64,000 nt of DNA from Amycolatopsis lurida (GCF_900105055.1 NZ_FNTA01000004.1:2883501-2947500), one strand, 5' to 3'. Shown: positions 51,042 to 59,602, counted from the stretch's first letter. Made by a program: numbers and translations. The notes: a model not told the origin generated them from the letters alone.

Positions 51042-52187
51042 GTGACCAGTACGCAGCAACTCCCCAGCGTCGACGATGTCCGCACCGCGCTGAAGGCCGT
51101 GTACGACCCGGAGATCAAGAAACCGATCACCGAACTCGGCATGGTCAAGGACGTGGAGGTCGGCTCGGACGGTGTGGTCACCGTCGGGATCTACCTGACG
51201 GTCGCCGGTTGCCCACTGAAGGCGACGCTGACCAACGACACCACCGAAGCCGTCAAGAAGCTCCCCGGCGTCAGCGACGTCCGGGTCGAGCTCGACGTGA
51301 TGAGCGACGAGCAACGCACGGAGCTGCGGAAATCGCTGCGCGGTGACGCCGCGGAGCCGGTGATCCCGTTCGCGCAGCCGGGCTCGCTGACGCGCGTCTA
51401 CTGCGTCGCGTCCGGCAAGGGCGGTGTCGGCAAGTCCTCGGTGACGGTGAACCTCGCGGCCGCGATGGCCGAGCGCGGGCTTTCCGTCGGTGTGGTGGAC
51501 GCGGACATCTACGGGCACTCGGTGCCGCGGATGCTCGGCGCGCGGGAGAAGCCGACCAAGGTCGACACCATGATCATGCCGCCGCAGGCGCACGGCGTGA
51601 AGGTCATCTCGATCGGCATGTTCACCCCGGGCAATCAGCCCGTCGTGTGGCGCGGGCCGATGCTGCACCGCGCGCTGCAGCAGTTCCTCGCCGACGTGTT
51701 CTGGGGCGACCTCGACATCCTGCTGCTGGACCTGCCGCCGGGCACCGGTGACATCGCGATCTCGGTGGCGCAGCTGATCCCGAACGCGGAGATCCTGGTC
51801 GTCACCACCCCGCAGCAGGCGGCCGCCGAGGTGGCCGAGCGCGCGGGCGCCATCGCGCTCCAGACGCGGCAGCGCGTGGCCGGGGTCATCGAGAACATGT
51901 CGTGGCTGGAGACGCCCGACGGTCAGAAGATGGAGATCTTCGGCTCCGGTGGCGGGCAGTCCGTCGCCGACTCGCTGTCGAAGTCGGTCGGGTCGACCGT
52001 GCCACTGCTCGGACAGGTCCCGATGGACCCGCGCGTGGTCGCCCACGGTGACGCGGGGACGCCGATCGTGCTGGCCGAGCCGGACGCGCCGGCGTCGCTC
52101 GTGCTCAAGGAGGCGGCGAAGAAGCTGACCGTCCGGGCGCGCGGGCTGGCCGGGATGATGCTGAACGTCACTCCTGCGGGCCGCTGA
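51042..52187 (+). CDS. mrp: Mrp/NBP35 family iron-sulphur carrier ATPase
   Basis: 381 residues. An N-terminal MIP18/DUF59 domain (AVYDPEIKKPITELGMVKDV) is followed by the ParA-like ATPase with the deviant P-loop ASGKGGVGKSS (near residues 123-133) and LLLDLPPGTGD. The cysteine pair that bridges the cluster in ApbC (CxxC after ENMS) is absent: here the sequence reads ENMSWLETPDGQK. Mycobacterial Mrp is similar, so this is a family trait, and Fe-S transfer may use other ligands. GTG start with no strong leader signal. It converges on tatB across a palindrome. Confidence 0.92.
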   Translation: MTSTQQLPSVDDVRTALKAVYDPEIKKPITELGMVKDVEVGSDGVVTVGIYLTVAGCPLKATLTNDTTEAVKKLPGVSDVRVELDVMSDEQRTELRKSLRGDAAEPVIPFAQPGSLTRVYCVASGKGGVGKSSVTVNLAAAMAERGLSVGVVDADIYGHSVPRMLGAREKPTKVDTMIMPPQAHGVKVISIGMFTPGNQPVVWRGPMLHRALQQFLADVFWGDLDILLLDLPPGTGDIAISVAQLIPNAEILVVTTPQQAAAEVAERAGAIALQTRQRVAGVIENMSWLETPDGQKMEIFGSGGGQSVADSLSKSVGSTVPLLGQVPMDPRVVAHGDAGTPIVLAEPDAPASLVLKEAAKKLTVRARGLAGMMLNVTPAGR

Positions 52188-52192
52188 CCATA

Positions 52193-52256
52193 CGCAATCA
52201 GTCCTCTGGATGCGATCCTTGCGCGTGCAAGTACCGCATCCAGAGGACTGATTGCG
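52193..52256. repeat. Perfect 22-bp inverted repeat with inner hairpin
   Basis: Arms 52193-52214 and 52235-52256 are perfectly complementary with a 20-nt loop. The loop holds CTTGC paired with GCAAG. It shares only the ATTGCG end with family C. It lies between convergent mrp and tatB and is probably a bidirectional terminator. Confidence 0.85.
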
Positions 52257-52262
52257 GGTTGG

Positions 52263-52682
52263 TCAGGTGGCGTCCGGATCGACCGGCGGGCGCTCCCCCG
52301 GCTTCAGCGGCTCGGGCTGCGAAGCCGTCGCCGGATAGCCGTTGGGCTTGGCAGCGCCGTTGGTCCCGTTCGCGCCATTGGTGCCGTTGATGTTGTTGAT
52401 CCCCAGCGGATCCGAGTCACCGTCGAACAGGTGCTGGGTGACGACCCGCTTCGGGTCGAAGTTCCGCAGGCCCCTCAGGTCCTCCAGCGGCTTGCGCAGC
52501 TGATCGAACTCCGGGCCCATCTCCTCGCGCAGTTGCGTCTTGGCCCCGGTCGCGAAGTCGCGAACCTTGCGGACGCTCTTCGCCACCCACGACGCCGCTT
52601 CGGGCAGCCGTTCCGGACCGAGGATGAAAAGACCCGCGACGACGATGATGAGGATCTCTCCCCAGCCGACACTCTCGAACAC
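52263..52682 (-). CDS. tatB: Sec-independent protein translocase subunit TatB
   Basis: 139 residues. The N-terminus [20 protein letters not shown] followed by LGPERLPE is the TatA/B signature, with a short membrane helix and the conserved Glu in SVGWGEI, typical of TatB. An amphipathic helix follows, and then a disordered tail with Asn-Gly-Thr repeats. It forms the receptor complex with TatC for folded proteins carrying twin-arginine signals. It lies just downstream of htrA, as in mycobacteria (Rv1223-Rv1224). Confidence 0.93.
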   Translation of the reverse strand: MFESVGWGEILIIVVAGLFILGPERLPEAASWVAKSVRKVRDFATGAKTQLREEMGPEFDQLRKPLEDLRGLRNFDPKRVVTQHLFDGDSDPLGINNINGTNGANGTNGAAKPNGYPATASQPEPLKPGERPPVDPDAT

Positions 52683-52737
52683 CCGTGTGAACCTCCGCCT
52701 CGGCGTCTTCCCCGTTCAGGGTACCCGGCCGAACCCG

Positions 52738-54282
52738 CTAGTCCGAGGCCAGTTTCACGTCCACGACAAGAGAAGACCCATCGCGGACAAGGCGGACAGG
52801 GACGACTTCGCCGACTTCGCGGGCGCGGACCGCGACGAGCAGTTCCGCCGAGTCGCGCACGAGCCGTCCGCCGACCTCCGTGATGACGTCGCCTTCCTTG
52901 ATCCCGGCGGCGGCCGCGGGGCCGCCAGGGGCGACGTTGCGGACCTGTGCGCCCATGGTGCTGGAGCCCGCGACGGTCGACGAAGCGTTGATGCCGATGT
53001 CGGGGTGGACGACCTTGCCGTCCTTGATCAGTGTTTTCGCGATTTTCACCGCGTAGTCACTGGGGATGGCGAACCCGATGCCGATGCTGCCGCCTTCGGC
53101 ACTGGAGGAGCGGATCGCGGAGTTGATCCCGACCAGCGCGCCGGTCGCGTCGACGAGCGCGCCGCCCGAGTTGCCGTGGTTGATCGCGGCGTCGGTCTGG
53201 ATGGCCTCGTAGATCACCGGCGCGCTGCCGCCGTCACCACCGGCGGTCACCGGGCGGTTGAGCGCGCTCACGATGCCCGCGGTGACCGAGTTCTGCAGCG
53301 CCAGCGGCGAGCCGACGGCGATCACGGAGTCGCCGACGGCGAGGTCGGAGGACTTCCCGACCTGCAGCGCGGTCAGGTTCTTGACGTCGACCTTGACCAC
53401 GGCGAGGTCGGTCTTGGGGTCGGCGCCGACGACCTTCGCCTCGACGCGCTTGCCGTCGAAGAACACGGCGGTGACCTTGGTGGCCGCGTCGGCCGTCGCG
53501 GCGGAGATCACGTGTTCGTTCGTGAGCACGTAGCCCTGGGTGTCGATGACGACGCCGGAGCCCTGCTGACCGGCTTCGGCGCCGGGTTTGAACACTTCGA
53601 GCGAGACCACGGTGGGCGCCACCCGGTGGGCGATGTCCGCGATCGAGCCCGCCGGACGTTCCTTGGCCGCGTCGGCTTCGGAGATGCTGGCCTGTCCGGT
53701 CAGTTCGGTGCCGGTGTCGGCGAACCACCAGCCGATCAGCCCGCCGGCGGCGCCGATGACCAGCGCGACCGCGGCGAGCATCGCCAGTGCCTTCGTCTGC
53801 ACACGCCGGCCGAAAAGGACCTCCGGAAGGCTCAGCAGCGCACCCTGCGGGCGCTTCGCGTCCTTCTCCTCGTCGGAGTCCTGCTGCACGGCGGGCCCGG
53901 CGAGCACCGCGCCGGACGACGGGTCACGCCAGGGATCCGAGGTCGTGGTCCAGAGCGGGTCTTCGGCGCCGTTCGCGGACGGTGCGGAGCCGTTGGTCCC
54001 GTGCGGGCGCTCCAGCACGACACCTTCTGCGCCCGGCGGGCGGCGGAAGGCCTCGGCGAGCGATTCCGGCGTTGGCGGCGCGAGGTTCAGGCCCGGCGCA
54101 GACTGCCCGTTGCCGCTCGGCTGGTACAGCTTGTCGAAGGCACCGTCGACGCCGTGCGGCCTGCCGAACGTGGCCGCCTGTGCCGGATCGACGGCGGGCC
54201 GGGCCAGCGGGCGCGGCGCCAGCCGATCCCGCGCCGGGTCACCAGGCTGCTGCGGATTCGCGTTCGGCTGCTCGGTCATCAT
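52738..54282 (-). CDS. htrA: HtrA-family serine protease (S1C), membrane-anchored
   Basis: 514 residues. A disordered cytoplasmic part of about 160 residues precedes one membrane span (about 163-187). The extracytoplasmic protease domain has the triad His257 (LTNEHVIS), Asp292 (KTDLAVVK) and Ser372 (HGNSGGAL). A C-terminal PDZ domain follows (about 420-514). Such proteases degrade or refold damaged envelope proteins. In mycobacteria the neighbours sigE and rseA form an envelope-stress circuit with this gene, an arrangement repeated here. ATG 54282 is the first codon. Confidence 0.93.
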   Translation of the reverse strand: MMTEQPNANPQQPGDPARDRLAPRPLARPAVDPAQAATFGRPHGVDGAFDKLYQPSGNGQSAPGLNLAPPTPESLAEAFRRPPGAEGVVLERPHGTNGSAPSANGAEDPLWTTTSDPWRDPSSGAVLAGPAVQQDSDEEKDAKRPQGALLSLPEVLFGRRVQTKALAMLAAVALVIGAAGGLIGWWFADTGTELTGQASISEADAAKERPAGSIADIAHRVAPTVVSLEVFKPGAEAGQQGSGVVIDTQGYVLTNEHVISAATADAATKVTAVFFDGKRVEAKVVGADPKTDLAVVKVDVKNLTALQVGKSSDLAVGDSVIAVGSPLALQNSVTAGIVSALNRPVTAGGDGGSAPVIYEAIQTDAAINHGNSGGALVDATGALVGINSAIRSSSAEGGSIGIGFAIPSDYAVKIAKTLIKDGKVVHPDIGINASSTVAGSSTMGAQVRNVAPGGPAAAAGIKEGDVITEVGGRLVRDSAELLVAVRAREVGEVVPVRLVRDGSSLVVDVKLASD

Positions 54283-54440
54283 TCCCCGGGGCTGAGATCA
54301 GGTTGGCCGGACGCGAGAGTACGCCAAGCCTTGTCCGGGATTCTGCCGTGACCACGGTGAAGTGCGCGTTGATTCCCCGAACCCGGCAAGAAATGTGACA
54401 CTTGAGGCAACCATGTCTCACGTCTGGCAGTCTAACGGGC

Positions 54441-55094
54441 ATGTCGGAGAACCCGGGGGCTCCCTTTCCGCCCCAGAACGCCCCTCACCAGCAATGGCCG
54501 CACCAGCAGTGGCCCCAGCACCAGGGCTGGCCGCAGCAGCCGCCCAAGAAGAAGGGTCTGTCCACCAAGGTGAAAGTGCTGCTGCTCGTCGCCGCGCTCG
54601 TCGTGGTCGGCGGCGGGATCGGCTTCATCTTCGTGATGAAGGCGGCCGTCGGACCGGAGAAGCAGGCCAAGGCGCTCACCGAGGGCGATTGCGTCGTGCT
54701 GACCGGCTCCGGCAAGGAAGCCGACGCGGTCAAGACGCCGTGCGATTCGCCGCAGGCGCCCTACGCGGTGAGCCTCACCGGGCTCGACAAGGGTGAGTGG
54801 GACTGCAAGGACGGTTTCTACAAGTACGCCGTCCCGAGGGGAGCGCGCGGGGACGGCGTCGCCCTGTGCCTGGCGATCAACGCCAAGGTCGGGTTGTGTT
54901 TCGACGACATCGAGACCAAGACACCGCCGCCGCTGAAGGACTGCGGCTCGGCACGGCTGAAGATCAGCGAGGTCTTCCCGCAGATGAGCGTGGTGAACAG
55001 CCCGTGTGCGGAGGGCACCGCGGAGGTCATCTCCTACGCCAGCTACGGGACCACGAAGTTCAAGAGCGCGACGATCTGTTTCGTCAAACCCTGA
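54441..55094 (+). CDS. Membrane-anchored protein with Cys-rich extracytoplasmic domain (LppU-like)
   Basis: 217 residues. A Pro/Gln/His/Trp-rich 45-residue N-terminus (HQQWPHQQWPQHQGWPQQPP) precedes one membrane span (VLLLVAALVVVGGGIGFIFV). The extracytoplasmic part has eight cysteines in a pattern (GDCVVL, TPCDS, WDCKDGF, ALCLA, GLCFDD, KDCGS, SPCAEG, TICFV) like the LppU/SCO3897 family. Function unknown. ATG 54441 is chosen because MSENPGAPF is a typical start. It lies between the divergent htrA gene and the convergent rseA gene. Confidence 0.78.
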   Translation: MSENPGAPFPPQNAPHQQWPHQQWPQHQGWPQQPPKKKGLSTKVKVLLLVAALVVVGGGIGFIFVMKAAVGPEKQAKALTEGDCVVLTGSGKEADAVKTPCDSPQAPYAVSLTGLDKGEWDCKDGFYKYAVPRGARGDGVALCLAINAKVGLCFDDIETKTPPPLKDCGSARLKISEVFPQMSVVNSPCAEGTAEVISYASYGTTKFKSATICFVKP

Positions 55095-55103
55095 CGAAGC
55101 GGA

Positions 55104-55781
55104 TCAGCGGGCCGAGACGGGCACGGGCGCGCTCGACGTGCTCGGGCTCGGCGCGGGGCTGCGCGGCGGTTCCGGAGGAGTGCCGCCGCCCAGCTGCGCG
55201 GGCAGCAGTCCGGCGTTGACCCCCTGCGGCGGGGTGAAACCGGTGTTCGGCTGGTCTTCGGTGCCGTCACCCGAAGTCGCGACGAGGGCCAGCGCGCTCA
55301 GCACCAGACCCGAAACGACGACTCCGGCGCCCTGCGCGTACTTCCGCCGGGCGAGGCCGAACCGTCCGCCGCCGAGGACGTTCGGCGACTGGCCCAGCGG
55401 TGCCGTTGATCCCAACGGCGCTGTACCGCCCAAGACCCCGGTGTCGCGAAGGCCGGCGACCCGGTCGGGCCGCTGGATGGCCACCAGCTGACCGTCGGCG
55501 GTCATCGCCAGGTTGTCCGGCGTGCCGGGAAGTTCGGTGTTCTGCGGGATGGAGCACAGGCTGGCCAGGAAACCCGCCGACATCGACGGGGCTCCCGCCT
55601 GCTTCACGGCCGCTACGGCCTGGCGCTGGGCGGTCACTTCGGCGGCACAGGACTGGCAACGGGCGATATGCGCCGAAGCCCTGTCCTGGGCACCAAGGGA
55701 AAGCTCCCCGTCGACGAAGGCGACGATGGCGTCCGGAAGCAGATGCGACTCGGGGAGCCCCCAACCTCGCGGTGCGGTCAT
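55104..55781 (-). CDS. rseA: Anti-sigma factor RseA (zinc-finger type)
   Basis: 225 residues. The N-terminal ASD/zf-HC2 motif reads [28 protein letters not shown], with the H-x3-C-x2-C zinc set. A single membrane span (about 143-163) is followed by a Pro/Ser-rich extracytoplasmic tail. It binds and inhibits SigE; in mycobacteria release follows proteolysis of phosphorylated RseA. ATG 55781 overlaps the sigE stop (ATGA), so the pair is made in equal amounts. Confidence 0.9.
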   Translation of the reverse strand: MTAPRGWGLPESHLLPDAIVAFVDGELSLGAQDRASAHIARCQSCAAEVTAQRQAVAAVKQAGAPSMSAGFLASLCSIPQNTELPGTPDNLAMTADGQLVAIQRPDRVAGLRDTGVLGGTAPLGSTAPLGQSPNVLGGGRFGLARRKYAQGAGVVVSGLVLSALALVATSGDGTEDQPNTGFTPPQGVNAGLLPAQLGGGTPPEPPRSPAPSPSTSSAPVPVSAR

Positions 55782-56398
55782 ACCCCCACCTTCGCAGACT
55801 CCTGCGCCGCGGCGCGACGACGCTCCAAAGAAGCGCGAAGCGCCTGGCGGCCGCGGTGGATCCGGCTGCGCACGGTGCCGAGCTTGACACCGAGGGTGGC
55901 GCCGATCTCCTCGTACGAGAGGCCTTCGACGTCGCACAGCACGACCGCGGCACGGAACTCGGGCGGCAACTCGTCGAGCGCGGCCTGCAGGTCCGGGTCG
56001 AGATGCGTGTCCGAGTAGACCTGCTCCGGGCTCGGGTCGTCGCCGACGATGCGGTCGGTGTCCTCGGGGAGGCCCTCCATCCGCACGCGCGAGCGGCGGC
56101 GGGCCATGTCGAGGAAGAGGTTCGTGGTGATGCGGTGCAGCCAGCCTTCGAACGTGCCGGGCTTGTAGGACGCGAGGGAGCGGAAGACCCGGATGAAGGT
56201 CTCCTGCGTCAGGTCCTCGGCGTCGTGGGCGTTACCGGTCAGGCGGTACGCCAACCGGTAGACGCGGTCGGCGTGTTCACGCACGACCTCGTCCCACGAG
56301 GGCGGCGTCCATGCGGCCTCGTCCACCGTCACCGGCGTGACCTGGTCCGCGTGCTGGTCCTGCATCGTTTCCTGCATCGGGGAAGTAGGCACCTCCAT
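55778..56398 (-). CDS. sigE: ECF RNA polymerase sigma factor SigE
   Basis: About 206 residues. Region 2 ([37 protein letters not shown]) and region 4 ([36 protein letters not shown]) are clear. Starts at GTG 56443 and ATG 56398 are both in frame; GGGAGAA lies 7 nt before the ATG, and an ECF-type promoter ends just above it, which excludes the GTG. It directs envelope and surface-stress genes, including its own. rseA follows with a 4-bp overlap. The O-methyltransferase gene is divergent, as in mycobacteria. Confidence 0.92.
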   Translation of the reverse strand: MEVPTSPMQETMQDQHADQVTPVTVDEAAWTPPSWDEVVREHADRVYRLAYRLTGNAHDAEDLTQETFIRVFRSLASYKPGTFEGWLHRITTNLFLDMARRRSRVRMEGLPEDTDRIVGDDPSPEQVYSDTHLDPDLQAALDELPPEFRAAVVLCDVEGLSYEEIGATLGVKLGTVRSRIHRGRQALRASLERRRAAAQESAKVGV

Positions 56399-56425
56399 CA
56401 GCGTCTTCTCCCAACTACTCCACCC

Positions 56426-56452
56426 AACGCGGGCGATGAGCACGGTGTTCCC
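56426..56452 (-). promoter_or_regulatory. Putative SigE-type (ECF) promoter upstream of sigE
   Basis: Reading the minus strand, GGGAAC (56452-56447), a 17-bp spacer and CGTT (56429-56426) match the ECF consensus of GGAAC at -35 and CGTT at -10. Transcription would start near 56420, about 22 bp before the ATG at 56398. This fits autoregulation of sigE and also fixes the start codon. Confidence 0.6.
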
Positions 56453-56576
56453 GTTGTCGAGGACCAGTCTGTCCGGCCTGCTTATGTTTCTAGTGAGACT
56501 GGACTGAGAGGAGGCTGAGAAGTCGGTACCAGGGAGTCTTCGCTCTTTTGACGATAGGCAGCGCTAACCTCCGCGT

Positions 56577-57227
56577 GTGAATTCCGGGACGCATGCGGGC
56601 TCGCCTGCCGAGGCCGCCGACGCCGATCTCGTCGACGGCTACGTCCCCGACGACGAGGTACTGGCCGCCGCGCGGGCACGGTCGGCCGATCTGGGGTGCG
56701 GCCCGCTGAGCGCGGGCGCGGGTGCCACTCTGCGTTTTCTCGCCACGACGCTGCGGGCGAAGGCCGTCGTCGAGGTCGGGACCGGGGCCGGGGTGAGCGG
56801 GTTGTGCCTGCTCGGCGGCATGGTCGACGACGGGATCCTCACCTCGATCGACATCGAGCCGGAGTACCACCGGGCGGCGCGGGCGGCGTTCCGCGAGGCA
56901 GGCTACGCGCCGGGGCGGACCCGGCTGATCATGGGGCGCGCGCTCGACGTCCTCCCCCGGCTCACCCCCGGCGGTTACGACCTGGTGTTCGTCGATTCGG
57001 CGCCGATCGAGTACCCGAGCTGCTACGAGAAGGCCGTCTCGCTGCTGCGGCCCGGCGGGATACTGGCGTTCCACAACGTTTCGGGGACCAGAGTGACCGA
57101 TCCCTCACGGCGTGATCCGGACACGCTCGCGCTGCGGGAGGTCGCGCGGGCCTTCCGCGAGGACGAGCGGCTGGTCCCGGCGCTGTTGCCGGTGGGCGGC
57201 GGGCTGCTCGTCGCCGCGATCGCGTAG
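56577..57227 (+). CDS. O-methyltransferase (class I, SAM-dependent)
   Basis: 216 residues. The SAM motif VVEVGTGAGVSGLCLLG is followed by LTSIDIEPEYHRAA, then LVFVDSAPIEYPSCYEKAVS. The pattern is the caffeoyl-CoA-type O-methyltransferase family 3. It resembles Rv1220c, divergent from sigE in the same way. The methyl acceptor is unknown. GTG 56577 has no strong Shine-Dalgarno. The stop TAG overlaps the first bases of a family A repeat (57226-57242). Confidence 0.87.
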   Translation: MNSGTHAGSPAEAADADLVDGYVPDDEVLAAARARSADLGCGPLSAGAGATLRFLATTLRAKAVVEVGTGAGVSGLCLLGGMVDDGILTSIDIEPEYHRAARAAFREAGYAPGRTRLIMGRALDVLPRLTPGGYDLVFVDSAPIEYPSCYEKAVSLLRPGGILAFHNVSGTRVTDPSRRDPDTLALREVARAFREDERLVPALLPVGGGLLVAAIA

Positions 57228-57242
57228 CAAGGGACCTTTGCT
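57226..57242. repeat. Repeat family A copy overlapping the O-methyltransferase stop
   Basis: AGCAAGGGACCTTTGCT begins within the TAG stop codon. It is followed by a family D-like palindrome (about 57253-57323) that is broken by the IS30 element. Confidence 0.8.
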
Positions 57243-57252
57243 ATCGCCGGGG

Positions 57253-57323
57253 GCTGAAGGACGCTTTGCCCACGTCAGACGCGGCGAAGGACGCTTTCAC
57301 CACGTGTGATGCGGGGAAAGTCC
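57253..57323. repeat. Repeat family D copy, interrupted
   Basis: The block contains GCTGAAGGACGCTTT, a direct repeat GAAGGACGCTTTCACC, and ends GATGCGGGGAAAGTCC. Joined to CCTTCAGC beyond the IS right end, it restores a family D palindrome like the one at 44712-44790. Confidence 0.7.
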
Positions 57324-58410
57324 GGCGGTTTCAACTGGTTGTTGCAAGTAGTGCTTTGTCGAGTGCTTGTGCTGGTGTGAGGAGGCCGAGTGTAGGGCGT
57401 GGTCGGGTGTTGAGGCGTAGGGCGATCGCGTCGCAGTGGGTTTGGGTGAGGTGGCGCAGGTCTGAGCTTTTGGGCCAGTACTGGCGTAGCAGGCCGTTGG
57501 TGTTCTCGTTGCTGCCGCGTTCCCAGGGGCTGTGTGGGTTGCAGAAGTAGACCTGCAGGCCGGTGTCCAGGGTGAACTGGGCGTGCTGGGCCATTTCGTT
57601 GCCCTGGTCCCAGGTCAGCGACCGTTTCAGTTCGGTGGGCAGGGTAGTGATCATGCTGGTGAGCAGTTCCCGGACTTCGACGGCCTTGTGTGTGTCGGGC
57701 AGGGGGGCCAGCAACACGAATCGGGAGTGGCGTTCGACCAGGGTGATGACCGCGCCCTGGCCGACTGCCCCGAGGATCAGATCGCCTTCCCAGTGCCCGG
57801 GCACTGCCCGGTCGGCGGCCTCGGCGGGGCGTTCACTGATCGGGGTCATCCCGGTTATCCGGCCCTGGCGGCGGCTGGAGGTGCTGGTGCGTGACCGGCG
57901 CTGGTCACGGCCTGACCGCAGGTGCTCGGTGAGTTCGTTGCGCAGTTCACCACGAGTCTGGATGAACAGTGACAGGTAGATCGTCTCGTGACTCACCCGC
58001 ATAGCCTGATCGTCGGGGAACAGCGTCGGCAACATCAGGGAGATCAGCCGGGGTGACCAGTCTGCTTCCAGCAGACCGGTCACCACCGCCGCCAACTCAC
58101 CGGCCAGCAGATGGGCTTTCGGGCGCCGGCCGCGTTCGACGGCCAGGCGCTGGGCTCGGTCGGCCCGATAACGGCGAGGCCGGCCATTGACCTTGCTTCC
58201 GGGCCTGGAACACCGCGGCCCACCACCGCGGCGTACTTCTCGTGAAATCGTCGAGGGTGACTTACCCAGAACCTTCGCCACCGCGTCCTGGGTAAGACCT
58301 TGATCCAGACCATTCTGGATCTTCTCCCGCTCCTCGCGCGTCAACGGGGCTCCTGGCATGACGACCTCCCTATCAGCCGCCACTACTTGCAACAACCGAT
58401 TGAGACCGCC
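57324..58410. mobile_element. IS30-family insertion sequence, 1087 bp
   Basis: The 30-bp terminal inverted repeats (57324-57353 and 58381-58410) differ at three positions and share GGTTGTTGCAAGTAGTG. A single transposase gene fills the element. The flanks are TCC (57321-57323 and 58411-58413), a 3-bp target duplication of the size IS30 elements make. Removing the element and one TCC joins a family D palindrome, so the insertion target was an intergenic repeat. Confidence 0.85.
57331..58359 (-). CDS. IS30 family transposase
   Basis: 342 residues. An N-terminal helix-turn-helix (TREEREKIQNGLDQGLTQDA, then VLGKSPSTISREVRRGG) is the IS30 DNA-binding module. The catalytic DDE triad is in GHWEGDLILG, LTWDQGNEMAQHAQF and WERGSNENTNGLLRQYWPK. 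Length and motifs match intact family members and the frame is unbroken, so it may be active. The ATG at 58359 is preferred because the family starts near MPGAPLTREERE. The stop lies inside the left inverted repeat. Confidence 0.92.
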   Translation of the reverse strand: MPGAPLTREEREKIQNGLDQGLTQDAVAKVLGKSPSTISREVRRGGGPRCSRPGSKVNGRPRRYRADRAQRLAVERGRRPKAHLLAGELAAVVTGLLEADWSPRLISLMLPTLFPDDQAMRVSHETIYLSLFIQTRGELRNELTEHLRSGRDQRRSRTSTSSRRQGRITGMTPISERPAEAADRAVPGHWEGDLILGAVGQGAVITLVERHSRFVLLAPLPDTHKAVEVRELLTSMITTLPTELKRSLTWDQGNEMAQHAQFTLDTGLQVYFCNPHSPWERGSNENTNGLLRQYWPKSSDLRHLTQTHCDAIALRLNTRPRPTLGLLTPAQALDKALLATTS

Positions 58411-59602
58411 TCCCCTTCAGCACGACCACCGCGGCGATGGCGAGCCAGGCGGCGGTCAGCACGATCAGCCAGGTCCAGCCCGCGTGCCCGTAGACGGTCG
58501 CGCCGACGGCGCCTCCGATGCTGCTGCCGAGGTAGTACGAAAGTGTGTAGAGCCCGCCGACCTGGCCTCGGGCGTTCTCGGGTGCCTCCGCGGCGGCCCA
58601 GCCGTTGGCGACGGCGTGCGCGGCGAAGAACGCGCCGGTCAGCACCACGAACCCGGCGACGACCATGGGCAGCGAGTCGGACAGCGTCAGGGCGGTGCCC
58701 GCGATCGTGAGCAGCAGGGCACCGACGAGCGCGCGGCGGCGGCCGAACCGGCCGACGAGCTTGCCCGCCGTCGCCGACGAGACCGAGCCCATCGCGTAGG
58801 CGAGGAAGACGAGCGACGCGATCGCCGGCGAGAGGTTCAGCGGTTCGCCGGTCAGCCGGAATCCGGCGGCGTTGTACAACGCGACGAACGAGCCCATGGC
58901 CAGCAGAGCGACCGCGTACTGGACCAGCAGGACCGGCTTCCGCACCGCCGCGCCGAGCCCGGCCAGCACCGCCCTGCCTTGCTCGCGTAACCGCTCTGAC
59001 CTGCGGTTATCCGCCGAAGTGGTAGCAAAGGTCCCTTGCTCCCCCGGCGGCAGGGCCAGCACCGTGACCACCGTGCAGACCAGCCCGATCCCCGCGACCA
59101 CGATCAGCGCGCCGTGATACCCGAACGGTCCGGCGGTGAACCCGGCCGCGAGCCGCCCGATCATGCCGCCGATGGTGTTCCCGGCGATCATCGCGCCCAC
59201 CGCCGCCGCGAGCCCGGCCCTGCCGAGCCGTTCCGCGAGGTAGGCGGCGGCCACTCCGGGGAACCCCGCGATCGCGACCCCTTGCAGCGCCCGGAGCACG
59301 AGCAGCGCCGGGTAGCCGGGCGCCAGTGGCAGCAGGAAACCGAACACGACCGACGCGACCACCGAGGCGATGATCACCGGACGCCGTCCCACCACCTCGG
59401 AGAGCGCGGCGATGGGCAGGACGGCGATCGCCAGCGCTCCGGTCGCGACACTCACCGCTAGCGAGGCACCACCGGGATCGAGGTGGTACTGCTCGGCCAG
59501 CTGCGGCAGCACCGGCTGTGGCGCGTAGAGCAGCGCGAACGAGGAGATCCCGGCCGCGGCGACGGCGATCGTCACGCGGCGGGTGGTTCCGGTGGCAGGC
59601 AC
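58373..59602 (-). CDS. MFS transporter with altered C-terminus
   Basis: 409 residues and about 12 membrane spans (YnfM/CynX-like). The first span segment reads FALLYAPQPVLPQLAEQYHL. The C-terminus reads into the IS30 element after VVLKGR, so the last residues (SQSVVASSGG) come from the IS end. Before insertion the frame would have run about 24 residues further through the repeat. A family A repeat lies in frame in the cytoplasmic loop between spans 6 and 7 (as EQGTFATT). It is divergent from a LysR regulator. Function may be reduced or unchanged; the substrate is unknown. Confidence 0.85.
   Translation of the reverse strand: MPATGTTRRVTIAVAAAGISSFALLYAPQPVLPQLAEQYHLDPGGASLAVSVATGALAIAVLPIAALSEVVGRRPVIIASVVASVVFGFLLPLAPGYPALLVLRALQGVAIAGFPGVAAAYLAERLGRAGLAAAVGAMIAGNTIGGMIGRLAAGFTAGPFGYHGALIVVAGIGLVCTVVTVLALPPGEQGTFATTSADNRRSERLREQGRAVLAGLGAAVRKPVLLVQYAVALLAMGSFVALYNAAGFRLTGEPLNLSPAIASLVFLAYAMGSVSSATAGKLVGRFGRRRALVGALLLTIAGTALTLSDSLPMVVAGFVVLTGAFFAAHAVANGWAAAEAPENARGQVGGLYTLSYYLGSSIGGAVGATVYGHAGWTWLIVLTAAWLAIAAVVVLKGRRSQSVVASSGG
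59024..59040. repeat. Family A repeat inside the MFS coding sequence
   Basis: AGCAAAGGTCCCTTGCT lies in frame in the MFS gene and encodes QGTFAT within the segment GEQGTFATTSA. This is the loop joining the two six-span halves, which tolerates insertions. Confidence 0.85.

Noticed and set aside
52341..52410. Tandem Asn-Gly-Thr/Ala coding repeat in TatB as a CRISPR-like or satellite array
   Set aside because: It is a short low-complexity protein tail with irregular units and no spacers.
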